64,000 nucleotides of DNA. It comes from Rhodobiaceae bacterium. Lineage in GTDB: Bacteria; Pseudomonadota; Alphaproteobacteria; Rhizobiales; Tepidamorphaceae. The DNA lies in NCBI GenBank assembly GCA_020637895.1, contig JACKJP010000002.1:496001-560000 (forward strand), in the 5' to 3' direction. The notes under the pieces were generated by a model that was given only the letters and a program-made list of their open reading frames with translations, had not been told where the DNA came from and did not search any database. Made by a program: the position numbers and the translations under genes. Positions 17,355 to 26,546 of the stretch are shown piece by piece (positions within the stretch are counted from its first letter, which is position 1; each line of letters opens with the position of its first letter).

Positions 17355-18111
17355 CGGCGAGATCCCGTCCAAGATAGGCTTCCTGCACGACGTCGGACGC
17401 CATCACTTCTGCCGGCGGTCCATCCGCCGCGAGCGCGCCGTTGTGAAGCACGACGATGCGGTCGGCGAGGCTGCGAATGACATCCATCTTGTGTTCGACC
17501 AGCAGGATCGCGCGGCGGCTGTCAGCCTTGAGTTCAGCAATCAGATCCAGAACCACGGGCGCATCGTCGACGGACATGCCGGCGGTCGGCTCGTCGAACA
17601 TGTAGACGAGCGGATCGAGCGCGATGAGCAACGCGACCTCGAGCTTTCGCTGATTGCCATGCGAGAGTTCGGAAACCTTTTGCGCGGCGAGCGCGTCGAG
17701 GCGGACGCGTTTGAGGACGGCGGCGGCGGCATCGCTGATCGCGCTATCGCTGTCGGCCATGGAGAAGAGGCGGAAGCCCCGATGCCGCTGCGCCTGAATG
17801 ACGAGGCGGACATTCTCCAGCACCGTGAGATTGGGAAAGAGGTTGGTAAGCTGAAAGGCGCGGCCGATGCCGCGATGCGTCCGCTCGGCGACGGGCATGC
17901 GGGTGATCTCGTGCCGATTGAGAAAGACGCGACCCGCACTGGCGCGGATCTGGCCGGAGATCAGGTTGAAATAGGTCGTCTTGCCCGCGCCGTTGGGTCC
18001 GACGATCGCGGTGAGTTCGCCGGCGCGAAAAGCGCAGCTGACATGATCGACGGCGACATGACCGCCGAAGCGTACCGTCAGGTCGCTCGTTTCCAGGATG
18101 GCGTCGGCCAT
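17347..18111 (-). CDS. livG: LivG-type ABC ATP-binding protein
   Basis: The 254-residue ATPase has Walker A IVGPNGAGKTTYFNLISG, the LivG stretch HRGIGRAFQLTNLFPNLTVL, a variant signature LSHGNQRKLEVALLIALDP and Walker B VYMFDEPTAGMS. It lies 64 bases downstream of the binding-protein gene, past a GC-rich hairpin, and overlaps LivF. Confidence 0.9.
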   Translation of the reverse strand: MADAILETSDLTVRFGGHVAVDHVSCAFRAGELTAIVGPNGAGKTTYFNLISGQIRASAGRVFLNRHEITRMPVAERTHRGIGRAFQLTNLFPNLTVLENVRLVIQAQRHRGFRLFSMADSDSAISDAAAAVLKRVRLDALAAQKVSELSHGNQRKLEVALLIALDPLVYMFDEPTAGMSVDDAPVVLDLIAELKADSRRAILLVEHKMDVIRSLADRIVVLHNGALAADGPPAEVMASDVVQEAYLGRDLADV

Positions 18112-18141
18112 GGCTGTCCCCGGGGTCCAGGAGGTTCAGAA

Positions 18142-18163
18142 GGGAGCGGCCGGAGCCGCCCCC
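18142..18163 (-). other. GC hairpin between binding-protein gene and livG
   Basis: GGGAGCGGC-CGGA-GCCGCCCCC forms a strong stem just after the binding-protein stop codon and before livG. There is no T-run, so it is unlikely to be a full terminator. Hairpins in this place usually stabilise or punctuate the binding-protein message so that it is made in excess over the transporter subunits. Confidence 0.5.
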
Positions 18164-18175
18164 CTCCGGGGAGGA

Positions 18176-19351
18176 TCACTTGTTGCGGATCGGGATATCC
18201 ATATCGTCGATCTTCAGTTCGCGGACGAGCTCGGGAATGGCCCACGCGACATTCGGATCAACCTTGATCTTGAAGTGATACATGGACTGGAGAGCCTGAT
18301 GGTCCTCGGGTCGGAAGCGCATCGTGCCCTTCGGCGTTTCCCACTCCATGCCTTCCATGGCTTTGATCAGCGCTTCGGTGTCGGTCGACCCGGCCTTCTT
18401 GATCGCCTCGACGATCGCGATGCCTGCCGCCATGCCGCCGGCAGTGAAGAAGTCGGGCGGTGAATCGTAGCGCTTCTTGTGTTCGGCGACGAGCCAGTCG
18501 TTCACCGGGTTCTTGGGGATTTCATAGTAATAGTAGGTCGCGCCTTCCAGGCCCGGCAGCTCCTTGTAGGCGGCAAGTGCCGCGAGGATGTTGCCGCCGG
18601 TGGCGATCTGGATGCCATAGCGCGAGGGATCCATGGCGTTGATCTTGCCCATCGGGTTGCCGCCGCCGGCCCAGATGATGAAGAGCTTCTTGTCGCCCTT
18701 GACGTCCTTCATCGCATTGAAGATGCGCTCCGCCGCGGCGGTGAAGTCGGTCGTGTCGGTGGGGACATATTCCTCGTGTACGATTTCCGCGCCCGTCGAG
18801 CCGAGCGCCTCCTTGAAGGCGGAGACACCGTCGCGGCCAAAGGCGTAGTCCTGGGCAAGCGTTGCGATCTTCACGTCCTTGCCGCCGAGAGCGACCGCAT
18901 TGGCGATCGCGTCCTGGCTGGAGTTGCGGCCGGTGCGGAAGATGTAACGGTTCCAGTCCTTGCCGGTGATGGAATCGGCAACAGCCGGTTCAACGATGAG
19001 GATCTTTTCGTATTCCTTGGCGACCGGCAGCATGGCCAGGGCAACGCCGGAGCTGACGGGGCCGACGGCGATGGCGGCATCGTCGTCGCCATAGGCTTCG
19101 GCAAGCATCGCCTTACCGATATCGGGCTTCAGCTGCGTGTCCTTCTCAATCACGACGATCGGCTCGTCATTGATCTTCATGGTGCCGCCGGTTGCATATT
19201 CCAGCCCCAGCATCAGGCCGATATGCGACTGCTTGGCATAGGCTTCCAGCGCGCCGGTCTTGCCGTAGACATGGGCGATCTTGATGTCGGCGGCGGCTGC
19301 GCCCGTGAAGGCGAGCAGGCCGGCGATCGATAGTGCGAGGGTGCGTTTCAT
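18176..19351 (-). CDS. Liv-type periplasmic substrate-binding protein
   Basis: The 391-residue type I periplasmic binding protein has a clear signal peptide (KRTLALSIAGLLAFTGAAAA, cleavage after AAA). It has features of the aromatic/amino-acid family such as QDYAFGRDGVSAFKEALGST and FRTGRNSSQDAIANA, and a C-terminal domain with PPDFFTAGGMAAGIAIVEAI. It is the first gene of the livKGFHM-hydrolase operon. Upstream at 19392-19416 is the second copy of the TetR operator. The ligand is probably the acid that the acyl-CoA operon degrades (inference). Confidence 0.88.
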   Translation of the reverse strand: MKRTLALSIAGLLAFTGAAAADIKIAHVYGKTGALEAYAKQSHIGLMLGLEYATGGTMKINDEPIVVIEKDTQLKPDIGKAMLAEAYGDDDAAIAVGPVSSGVALAMLPVAKEYEKILIVEPAVADSITGKDWNRYIFRTGRNSSQDAIANAVALGGKDVKIATLAQDYAFGRDGVSAFKEALGSTGAEIVHEEYVPTDTTDFTAAAERIFNAMKDVKGDKKLFIIWAGGGNPMGKINAMDPSRYGIQIATGGNILAALAAYKELPGLEGATYYYYEIPKNPVNDWLVAEHKKRYDSPPDFFTAGGMAAGIAIVEAIKKAGSTDTEALIKAMEGMEWETPKGTMRFRPEDHQALQSMYHFKIKVDPNVAWAIPELVRELKIDDMDIPIRNK

Positions 19352-19391
19352 CCTTTTCCTCCCTTGGAAAATACGGATAGACGATCAATTT

Positions 19392-19416
19392 ATGAATTAT
19401 GAATCATTTGTCATGT
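19392..19416. promoter_or_regulatory. Operator site B, shared with the tetR promoter
   Basis: This 25-base element (ATGAATTATGAATCATTT then GTCATGT) matches the element at 10087-10111 at 21 of 25 positions. It lies 41 bases upstream of the binding-protein start codon, where it would overlap the promoter. It links the Liv-type importer to the TetR-controlled acyl-CoA operon 5 kb away. Confidence 0.65.
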
Positions 19417-19491
19417 TATGAGCATCCGGCCCTCGAGTCAATTGGCCCGATGCGTGGTCCTGCACGTGTTTTCCACGGGCATGACAGCGGC

Positions 19492-19538
19492 TTGACTCAA
19501 CGCATGGCGACGGATTTTAATAGGAACAAATAGTGAAC
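19492..19538 (+). promoter_or_regulatory. SOS promoter with LexA box for imuA-imuB-dnaE2
   Basis: A sigma-70-like promoter reads TTGACT (19492-19497), 18-base spacer, TTTAAT (19516-19521). The alphaproteobacterial LexA box GAAC-N7-GAAC (19524-19538, GAACAAATAGTGAAC) starts three bases after the -10, covering the expected transcription start. This predicts LexA repression and SOS induction of the cassette. The LexA box also overlaps the GTG start proposed for imuA. Confidence 0.8.
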
Positions 19539-20393
19539 ATACTGGAGCGTTCAGCGTTGGAACAGCTGGCTCGAAACATGCCGTCGCTGCCTGGCATGGC
19601 GACACCTTTCATAACCCCGCCTCCGGAGGACGGCGCCCGCCTTGGATTCGGGGCAGCCGATATCGACGGCCATCTTGGCGGCGGGCTCATGCGCGGCACA
19701 CTGCACGAAGTGCGTTGCGCGCAGACACGCGGGATCGGTATCGCCACGGGACTTGTGCTCGGCCTTCTGGCCCGGCTGGAACGGAGCGACAGGCGTATCG
19801 TCTGGGTCTCCGATCCGGCCGCCGAACCCGAAGCCGGCTGCCTCTATCCCGACGGGCTCGTCCAGCTCGGCTTCGATCCGGCACGGCTGATCGTCGTCAC
19901 GCCAAAGGACATGAAGGACGCGCTTTGGGCCGGCGATCAGGCGGCAGGCTGCGAGGGCATCGCCGCGCTTGTCATGCATGTCAGGGGCAATCCGGGAAAA
20001 CTCGACCTCACGGCAACCCGCCGGCTGATGCTGCGGGCGCGCGAGAGCAGGGTCACCGTCCTGATCCTGCGCCAGGGCGGCGAAGGCGAACCCGGCGCCG
20101 CGGCAACCCGCTGGGAGGTGACACCCCTTCCCTCCCTGACCCACGAGGCTTTCCGCGAAGGCATCGGCCGACCGACCGTGATGGCAAGGCTCGAGCGCAA
20201 CCGCAGCGGCCGCAACGGGGTATGGCGGCTGGCTTTCGATCCGGAACGGAAAGGTTTCATCCATGTGCCCGAGTCCAGCACCGCGCAGGAAGCGCCGACG
20301 GCGGATCGTCTCGATCTTCCTGCCGCATCTGGCAAGCGACCGGATCGCCCGGCTGAAATGGGGCAGGTCATGGCTTTCGAACGGGCGTCCTGA
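19533..20393 (+). CDS. imuA: ImuA, SOS mutasome accessory protein
   Basis: The 286-residue RecA-related protein of the ImuA family connects the ImuB/DnaE2 translesion complex to recombination structures. Family features are FGAADIDGHLGGGLMRGTLH, RRIVWVSDPAAEPEAGCLYP and SRVTVLILRQGGEGEPGAAA. The GTG at 19533 lies within the LexA box, so the message may be nearly leaderless, or translation may begin at ATG 19578 or 19596. The N-terminal ALEQLARN stretch resembles other ImuA starts, which favours 19533. The 3' end overlaps imuB by 131 bases. Confidence 0.88.
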   Translation: MNILERSALEQLARNMPSLPGMATPFITPPPEDGARLGFGAADIDGHLGGGLMRGTLHEVRCAQTRGIGIATGLVLGLLARLERSDRRIVWVSDPAAEPEAGCLYPDGLVQLGFDPARLIVVTPKDMKDALWAGDQAAGCEGIAALVMHVRGNPGKLDLTATRRLMLRARESRVTVLILRQGGEGEPGAAATRWEVTPLPSLTHEAFREGIGRPTVMARLERNRSGRNGVWRLAFDPERKGFIHVPESSTAQEAPTADRLDLPAASGKRPDRPAEMGQVMAFERAS

Positions 20394-21840
20394 CGCCCCG
20401 CCCATCGTCGTCACGGCAAGGCAGAAGAACACGGTCCGCATCATCGCCCATGAAACCGACGGCGCGCGGCACGGTTTCTTTTCCGGCCAGCCGCTGGGCG
20501 ATGCGCGGGCATTGATGCCATCGCTGGAATGCCACGAACAGGACGTGGAGGCCGACGCCGCGCTGCTCGCGGCCGCCGCTACGTGGTGCGACCGCTATAC
20601 GCCGCTTGTCGCCATCGACGGGCGCGACGGACTGCTGCTCGACATCACCGGCTGCGCGCATCTTTTCGGCGGCGAAACCGCTCTGCTCGAAGACATCGAG
20701 ACGCGCCTCAGGCTGCAGGGCCTGCAGGCAAGGAGTTGCGCTGCCGACACGGCGGGGGCGGCCTGGGCGATGACGCATTACGGGAAGGCGCGGCAAGTCG
20801 CGCCGGGCGACAGCGAACCCGTCCTTTCCCTGCCGCTCGGATCCCTGCGCATCGACGAAGAAACCGTTTCGGGGCTGGCGCGGGTGGGCCTCCGTACCGT
20901 CGGCTGCATCGCCTACATGCCGCGCGCGCCGCTGGCGGCCCGGTTCGGCGAAGCGCTGCTTGAACGGCTCGACCAGGCACTCGGGCGCGAGGAGGAAGCA
21001 CTTTCGCCGCGCCTGCCGGTCGCGCCGCTGATGAGCGAGAAGCGCTTCAACGAGCCGATCGTTCATGAGGACGATATCCGCCGGACGATCCTGCTGCTGG
21101 CGCGCAATGCCGTGCCGCTTCTGGAGCAGCGGGGACTGGGCGCGCGGGTTCTTGCGCTCAAACTCTTCAGGACCGATGGCGAAGTGCTGTCTCTCACCGT
21201 TCATGCCGCAAATGCCATGCGGGCGCCGGAACGCATACGCGCGCTTTTCGACGAGCGGCTGGCGGCGCTCGCCGATGAATTCGACGCCGGTTTCGGTTTC
21301 GATCTTCTGCGCCTCGACATCATCGAAACCGATCCCTTCGATGCCGCACAGGGCGACATGCTCTCCAGAACGGCCGCGGGCGAGGGAGCCGGCGCGCTGA
21401 TCGACCGGCTCGGCGCGCGCCTGGGGCCGGAGCGCGTGCGCGCGTTCGCCTATGCCGACACCCATATCCCCGAACGTCGCTCCGGCCTCATTCCCGTCAT
21501 CAGGCATCGCGGCGGCGACCCCGCGCCGCAGCCTGCCGATGGCGCTGCGACGCGGCCGATCTTCCTGCTAAACAGGCCCGAGCCACTTGAGGTGATCGCC
21601 GAAGTACCCGACGGGCCGCCGATCCGCTTTCGCTGGCGAAAGGTGCCGTATGCCGTCCTGCGCAGCGAGGGACCGGAGCGGATCGCCTGCGAATGGTGGC
21701 GCGACGGGCGGGGCGCGCTGACGCGGGACTATTTCCGCATCGAGGACGAGAACGGCTACCGGTTCTGGCTGTTCCGGCACGGGCTTTACGAGCGCGAGAC
21801 GGCGCGGCCGCGCTGGTTCATGCACGGACTCTTCGCATGA
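20263..21840 (+). CDS. imuB: ImuB, Y-family polymerase-like protein
   Basis: The 525-residue protein resembles Y-family polymerases but belongs to the ImuB group, a catalytically inactive hub that recruits DnaE2 and the beta clamp. Signatures are RRIVSIFLPHLASDRIARLK at the N-terminus and VAIDGRDGLLLDITGCAHLF. The long C-terminus ends with ENGYRFWLFRHGLYE. Its stop overlaps the dnaE2 start (ATGA). The start at 20263 gives a large overlap with imuA but retains the conserved N-terminus. Confidence 0.9.
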   Translation: MCPSPAPRRKRRRRIVSIFLPHLASDRIARLKWGRSWLSNGRPDAPPIVVTARQKNTVRIIAHETDGARHGFFSGQPLGDARALMPSLECHEQDVEADAALLAAAATWCDRYTPLVAIDGRDGLLLDITGCAHLFGGETALLEDIETRLRLQGLQARSCAADTAGAAWAMTHYGKARQVAPGDSEPVLSLPLGSLRIDEETVSGLARVGLRTVGCIAYMPRAPLAARFGEALLERLDQALGREEEALSPRLPVAPLMSEKRFNEPIVHEDDIRRTILLLARNAVPLLEQRGLGARVLALKLFRTDGEVLSLTVHAANAMRAPERIRALFDERLAALADEFDAGFGFDLLRLDIIETDPFDAAQGDMLSRTAAGEGAGALIDRLGARLGPERVRAFAYADTHIPERRSGLIPVIRHRGGDPAPQPADGAATRPIFLLNRPEPLEVIAEVPDGPPIRFRWRKVPYAVLRSEGPERIACEWWRDGRGALTRDYFRIEDENGYRFWLFRHGLYERETARPRWFMHGLFA

Positions 21841-24800
21841 CGGGCGGACGGGCAATCGTGGAGCTGGCGGCGGCCAGCAATTTCTCATTTCTGCGCGGCG
21901 CCTCGCATCCGGAAGAAATGGTGCTGGAAGCAGCAGCCCTCGGCCTCGATGGCATCGCCATCTGCGACCGCAACTCGCTTGCCGGCGTGGTACGCGCCCA
22001 TATGGCCGCAAAGGAGGCGAGTATCGGTTTTGCCGTCGGCTGCCGGCTCGTCTTCATGGACGGCACACCCGACATCTTCGTCTGGCCCGAGGACCGCAAA
22101 TCTTACGGCCATCTCTGCGAACTGCTGACGCTCGGCAAACGCCGCGCGCCCAAGGGCGAATGCCACCTGAGGTTTGCCGACCTCATGGAGAAGGGCGAGG
22201 GTCTGCTGCTGGCGCTTGTCCCACCAAGGGAAATCGACGGCAGGCTGGCCGATATTCTCAAAACGCTTGCTGACCGCTTCGGCGACCATGTCCACCTTGC
22301 GCTCAGTCGCCATTACGGGCCGGGCGACCAGCGGCGGATGAAGACGCTTTTCGCGCTGGCGAAGGCCAGCAATGTTCCCCTCGTCGCCATTGGCGACGCG
22401 CTCTATCACACGCCTGCCCGGCGCCCCTTGCAGGATGTACTGACCTGCATTCGTGAGCACGAGACGCTGCAAGGCATCGGCACGCGACTGGAGGCGAATG
22501 CGGAACGGCACCTGCGCGACCCGCGGGCGATGCGGCATCTTTTCAGGGGCCATGAAGCCGCTCTCGGCCAGGCTGCCGCCCTGTTCGGCCGCATCGACTT
22601 TTCACTCGACGAACTGCGTCACCAGTACCCGGAAGATCCGGTCTTCGAGGAACTGGGCAACCGGCGCCTTTCCTCACAGGAAGCCCTTGCCGGGCTTGTC
22701 GCGCTCGGCCTGAAGGAGCGCTATCCGGCCGGTCCGCCGGAAAAGGTCCTGAAGTCCATCGACCATGAAATGGCGCTGATCGCCAGGCTCGACTATGCGC
22801 CCTACTTTCTCACCGTGCGGGATATCGTCCGCTTCGCCCGCTCGCAGGGCATCCTGTGCCAGGGGCGCGGTTCGGCGGCCAATTCCGTCGTCTGTTACTG
22901 CCTCGGCGTTACCGACGTGAACCCGGACAAGGTCGATCTGCTGTTTGAGCGCTTCATCTCGGAGGAACGGGGAGAACCGCCCGATATCGACGTCGATTTC
23001 GAGCATGAGCGGCGCGAGGAGGTGATCCAGTACATCTATGGCAAGTACGGGCGCGACAAGGCCGGGCTTGCCGCCACCGTCGTCTCCTATCGCTCGCGCT
23101 CGGCGCTACGCGAGGTCGCCAAGGTCTTCGGCTATTCCGACGATGCGATCAGCGCCATCAACGGCACCAAATGGGGTAGCTGGTCGGTACAGATCGACGA
23201 GGAGGATGCCCGCCGCGCCGGCCTTGATCCGACAGACCGGCACTTAAAGCAGATGCTCGATCTGGCCTCGGAGATCATCGGCTTTCCGCGTCATCTCTCG
23301 CAGCATGTCGGCGGCTTCGTCATCACCCGCGACAGGCTCTCGTCGCTGGTCCCCATCGAGAACGCGGCGATGGAAGACCGCACGATCGTGGAATGGGACA
23401 AGGACGATCTGGAAAGTCTCGGCATGCTGAAGATCGACGTGCTGGCGCTGGGCATGCTGACCTGCATCCGCAAGGCCTTCGGTTTTCTCAGATCTCACTA
23501 CGACCGCCGCGAGACGCTGGCGTCGCTGGAAGACGGCGACAAGCCGACATACGACATGATCTGCCGCGCCGACACGATCGGCGTCTTCCAGATCGAAAGC
23601 CGGGCGCAGATGTCGATGCTGCCGCGGCTTCAGCCGCGCAAGTATTACGACCTCGTCATCGAGGTCGCGATCGTCCGGCCGGGACCGATACAGGGCAACA
23701 TGGTCCATCCCTATCTCCGGCGCCGGCAGGGCAAGGAGCCGGTCGTCTATCCCAAGGAAGAGCTCAAACGCGTGCTGGAGAAAACGCTGGGCGTTCCCCT
23801 GTTCCAGGAGCAGGCGATGAACATCGCCATCGTCGCGGCGGGCTTCACGCCGGGTGAGGCCGACAAGCTGCGCCGGGCAATGGCGACCTTCCGGCGCGTC
23901 GGCACCATCGCCTCCTTCCAGAGCAAGATGGTGGAAGGCATGGTCGCCAACGGCTATGAGCGCGAATTCGCCGAGCACTGCTTCCGGCAGATCGAGGGCT
24001 TCGGCGAGTATGGCTTCCCTGAAAGCCATGCGGCGAGCTTCGCCCTGCTCGTCTATGTCTCCTGCTGGCTCAAATGCCACTACCCGGACGTCTTCTGCGC
24101 GGCGATCCTCAATTCCCAACCGATGGGTTTCTATGCACCGGCCCAGCTGATCCGCGACGCGCGCGAACACGGCGTCGAAGTGCGGCCGGTCGACATCAAC
24201 CATTCCGGCTGGGACACGCTGCTGGAGCCGGGCGCGCAGACGCGTCCCGTCTCCCCTCAGCACCGGCCGATGGCCGGCATCATGAAGAACAGCCACGCGG
24301 TCCGGCTCGGCTTGCGGCAGGTGAAGGGGCTTGGCGAAGAAGACGCAAACCGGCTGATGGAAAGACGCGGGCGCGGCTATGACAGCGTGCGCGACCTGTG
24401 GATGCGATCCGGCCTGACGCGCCGCGCGATCGAGAAGCTCGCCGAAGCGGACTGTTTCGGATCGCTCGGCCTTTCGCGGCGCGATGCGCTATGGGCTGCG
24501 CGCGCGCTCGACCCGCTGTCGAGCGCCGAACGGCTGCCGCTTTTCGCCGCCGCCGGTCAGGCGCGCCTTCAGGACGAGCCCGACATCGCCCTGCCGCCGA
24601 TGCCGCTTGGCGAGGAAGTCGTCAACGACTATCAGTCGCTCTCCTTCTCGCTGAAGGCTCACCCCATGGCCTTTCTGCGCAAGCGGCTGGACAGGACCCG
24701 GTGCGTGCCGAGCGTGGCGCTGCAGACGATGCGGAACGGCGCGCGCGTCAAGGTGGCGGGGCTGGTGCTGGTGCGCCAGCGGCCGGGTTCGGCAAAGGGC

Positions 24801-25175
24801 GTCATTTTCGAGACGATCGAAGACGAGACGGGCGTCGCCAATCTGATCGTCTGGCCGAAGACCTTCGAGAAGTACCGCGCCATCGTTCTCGGCTCGCGCT
24901 GCGTCGGCGTTATCGGGAAACTGCAGAAGGAGGAAAACGTCATCCATGTCGTGGTAGAGCACATGGAAGATCTGATGCCGATGCTCTCAACCCTGACATC
25001 GCGCAGGATCGAGGATCTCGGCCAGACCTCGAATGCCGACGAGGCGACAAAGCCCGGCATGGATGCCCGCGACAAGGAGCGTACGCCGGCGCGGCTGAAG
25101 CGGCTGATGCGCACCTATCCGTCGCGGCAGGACGGCACGGCCTCGGCCATGCCCAAGGGGCGCAATTTTCACTAG
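21837..25175 (+). CDS. dnaE2: Error-prone DNA polymerase DnaE2
   Basis: The 1112-residue C-family polymerase performs SOS translesion synthesis with ImuA and ImuB. It has an N-terminal PHP domain (VELAAASNFSFLRGASHPEE), the catalytic aspartates in PPDIDVDFEHERREE, VVSYRSRSALREVAKVFGYS, and an OB-fold near RVKVAGLVLVRQRPGSAKG. It ends with the typical DnaE2 tail PKGRNFH. The ATG at 21837 overlaps the imuB stop. A decayed copy of its last roughly 120 bases lies at 32082-32205. Confidence 0.95.
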   Translation: MTGGRAIVELAAASNFSFLRGASHPEEMVLEAAALGLDGIAICDRNSLAGVVRAHMAAKEASIGFAVGCRLVFMDGTPDIFVWPEDRKSYGHLCELLTLGKRRAPKGECHLRFADLMEKGEGLLLALVPPREIDGRLADILKTLADRFGDHVHLALSRHYGPGDQRRMKTLFALAKASNVPLVAIGDALYHTPARRPLQDVLTCIREHETLQGIGTRLEANAERHLRDPRAMRHLFRGHEAALGQAAALFGRIDFSLDELRHQYPEDPVFEELGNRRLSSQEALAGLVALGLKERYPAGPPEKVLKSIDHEMALIARLDYAPYFLTVRDIVRFARSQGILCQGRGSAANSVVCYCLGVTDVNPDKVDLLFERFISEERGEPPDIDVDFEHERREEVIQYIYGKYGRDKAGLAATVVSYRSRSALREVAKVFGYSDDAISAINGTKWGSWSVQIDEEDARRAGLDPTDRHLKQMLDLASEIIGFPRHLSQHVGGFVITRDRLSSLVPIENAAMEDRTIVEWDKDDLESLGMLKIDVLALGMLTCIRKAFGFLRSHYDRRETLASLEDGDKPTYDMICRADTIGVFQIESRAQMSMLPRLQPRKYYDLVIEVAIVRPGPIQGNMVHPYLRRRQGKEPVVYPKEELKRVLEKTLGVPLFQEQAMNIAIVAAGFTPGEADKLRRAMATFRRVGTIASFQSKMVEGMVANGYEREFAEHCFRQIEGFGEYGFPESHAASFALLVYVSCWLKCHYPDVFCAAILNSQPMGFYAPAQLIRDAREHGVEVRPVDINHSGWDTLLEPGAQTRPVSPQHRPMAGIMKNSHAVRLGLRQVKGLGEEDANRLMERRGRGYDSVRDLWMRSGLTRRAIEKLAEADCFGSLGLSRRDALWAARALDPLSSAERLPLFAAAGQARLQDEPDIALPPMPLGEEVVNDYQSLSFSLKAHPMAFLRKRLDRTRCVPSVALQTMRNGARVKVAGLVLVRQRPGSAKGVIFETIEDETGVANLIVWPKTFEKYRAIVLGSRCVGVIGKLQKEENVIHVVVEHMEDLMPMLSTLTSRRIEDLGQTSNADEATKPGMDARDKERTPARLKRLMRTYPSRQDGTASAMPKGRNFH

Positions 25176-25193
25176 ACGGGGACGGACCGAAGA

Positions 25194-26546
25194 TCAGGAT
25201 TTCCCTACCGTCGGCGATGCAGGCATGGCAACGCGGAATATCGCCTCGAAGCCATCCTCCCTGCCGCGTGCGGGCGAGCGTATATCGAAGCCGCCTTCCG
25301 CGCCGACCGCTACCGCCTGGACGATGGAAAGGCCCAGGCCGCTTCCCTCCGCCATCGTCTGGCCGCGCTCGAACTGCCGCACGATCGCTTCGAGAACCTC
25401 CGGCGCGACGACGGGCGATTCATTGACCACATGCAACGTGCCCTCACGCGACAGCGCGACATCGACCCTGCCCTCGCCACTACGATGCTTGATCGCGTTC
25501 TCGATCAGGTTGCGGCAGACGATGGAAAGGGCATCCGGATCGATATCGGCCATGACAGGCATTCCGGGCAGCGAAAGGCGCACAGGATTGCCTTCCCGCT
25601 GCGCGCCGGCATCCTGTACCGTCAACCGGATCACTTCCCGGATATCGTAAGGGGCAGGACTGCGCATGCGGCCGCTTTCGGCCCGCGCCAGTTGCATCAG
25701 CTTTTCCGACAGCCGGTTGAGCCTCTTCAATGACGTTTCGATCTCGACAGCCCGGCGCTTCGCCGTATCCTCGCCCGTCTCGGCAATGAGGCGCTGGGTC
25801 TGCGCAAGAGCGGCCGCTACCGGCGTGCGCAGTTCATGGGCCGCATTGGCGGTAAAGCTACGCTCGGCATCCAGCGCCCGTCGGACACGTTCAAGAAGGC
25901 TATCGACCGCAGTCGCGACAGGGACGATTTCCTGCGGCAGATCGCCCGCGCCGAGCGGCGACAGATCGCCGCTGCCGCGCGTCTCGATCGAGGCGCTGAA
26001 CCGGCGGACCGGGGAAAGGGTGGTGCGCACTAGAACCCAAATGGCAACGAGGCTGAGCGGCAGAAGCCCGATCAGCGGCAGTGCCAGCGCCATGATGGTA
26101 TCGTGCGCGACCTCGCGTCGGTGCTCCAGCGGTTCGGCGACAGAGATCGTAATCGTTCCCTGGACCGCAGCGTCCTGATAGATCCGGTGGGTCGGCGTCA
26201 TGCGAAAGCCGATGCCGTCGAAAGCAGGAAAATCAACCGTATCGGCATTTTGCGACCGGAGCAGCGTGCGGCCAAGATCATCGCGCACCACATAAACAAG
26301 ATATTCCTCGTTGCCGGTCAGGGCGGCGATACGCTGGTTCACCCCCTCTTCCTCCCGGCTCATGATATCGGTAACGGCAAGCGGCAGGATGCGCTGTGCC
26401 GTCGCCTGCAGCGCGCCGTCAAAAACCTCGCCGATCTCGTTGTCGAGAATTCGCGCCGTCATGAAAGCCGTCGCAATCCAAGCGGCCGCCACCACCAGAC
26501 CGATAGTCAGGGCGAGCCGCCAGAGGAGCGAGCCGGGCTTTTTCAC
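25194..26546 (-). CDS. Two-component sensor histidine kinase
   Basis: The 450-residue inner-membrane kinase has two transmembrane segments (about residues 10-30 and 150-172) around a 120-residue periplasmic sensor. A HAMP-like linker follows, then the H-box ANAAHELRTPVAAALAQTQR (His237), the N-box CRNLIENAIKH and the G-box GSGLGLSIVQAV. It overlaps the response-regulator gene by four bases, downstream of it. It is divergent from the PepSY/DUF2271/flavoprotein cluster, which it probably controls. Confidence 0.92.
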   Translation of the reverse strand: MKKPGSLLWRLALTIGLVVAAAWIATAFMTARILDNEIGEVFDGALQATAQRILPLAVTDIMSREEEGVNQRIAALTGNEEYLVYVVRDDLGRTLLRSQNADTVDFPAFDGIGFRMTPTHRIYQDAAVQGTITISVAEPLEHRREVAHDTIMALALPLIGLLPLSLVAIWVLVRTTLSPVRRFSASIETRGSGDLSPLGAGDLPQEIVPVATAVDSLLERVRRALDAERSFTANAAHELRTPVAAALAQTQRLIAETGEDTAKRRAVEIETSLKRLNRLSEKLMQLARAESGRMRSPAPYDIREVIRLTVQDAGAQREGNPVRLSLPGMPVMADIDPDALSIVCRNLIENAIKHRSGEGRVDVALSREGTLHVVNESPVVAPEVLEAIVRQFERGQTMAEGSGLGLSIVQAVAVGAEGGFDIRSPARGREDGFEAIFRVAMPASPTVGKS

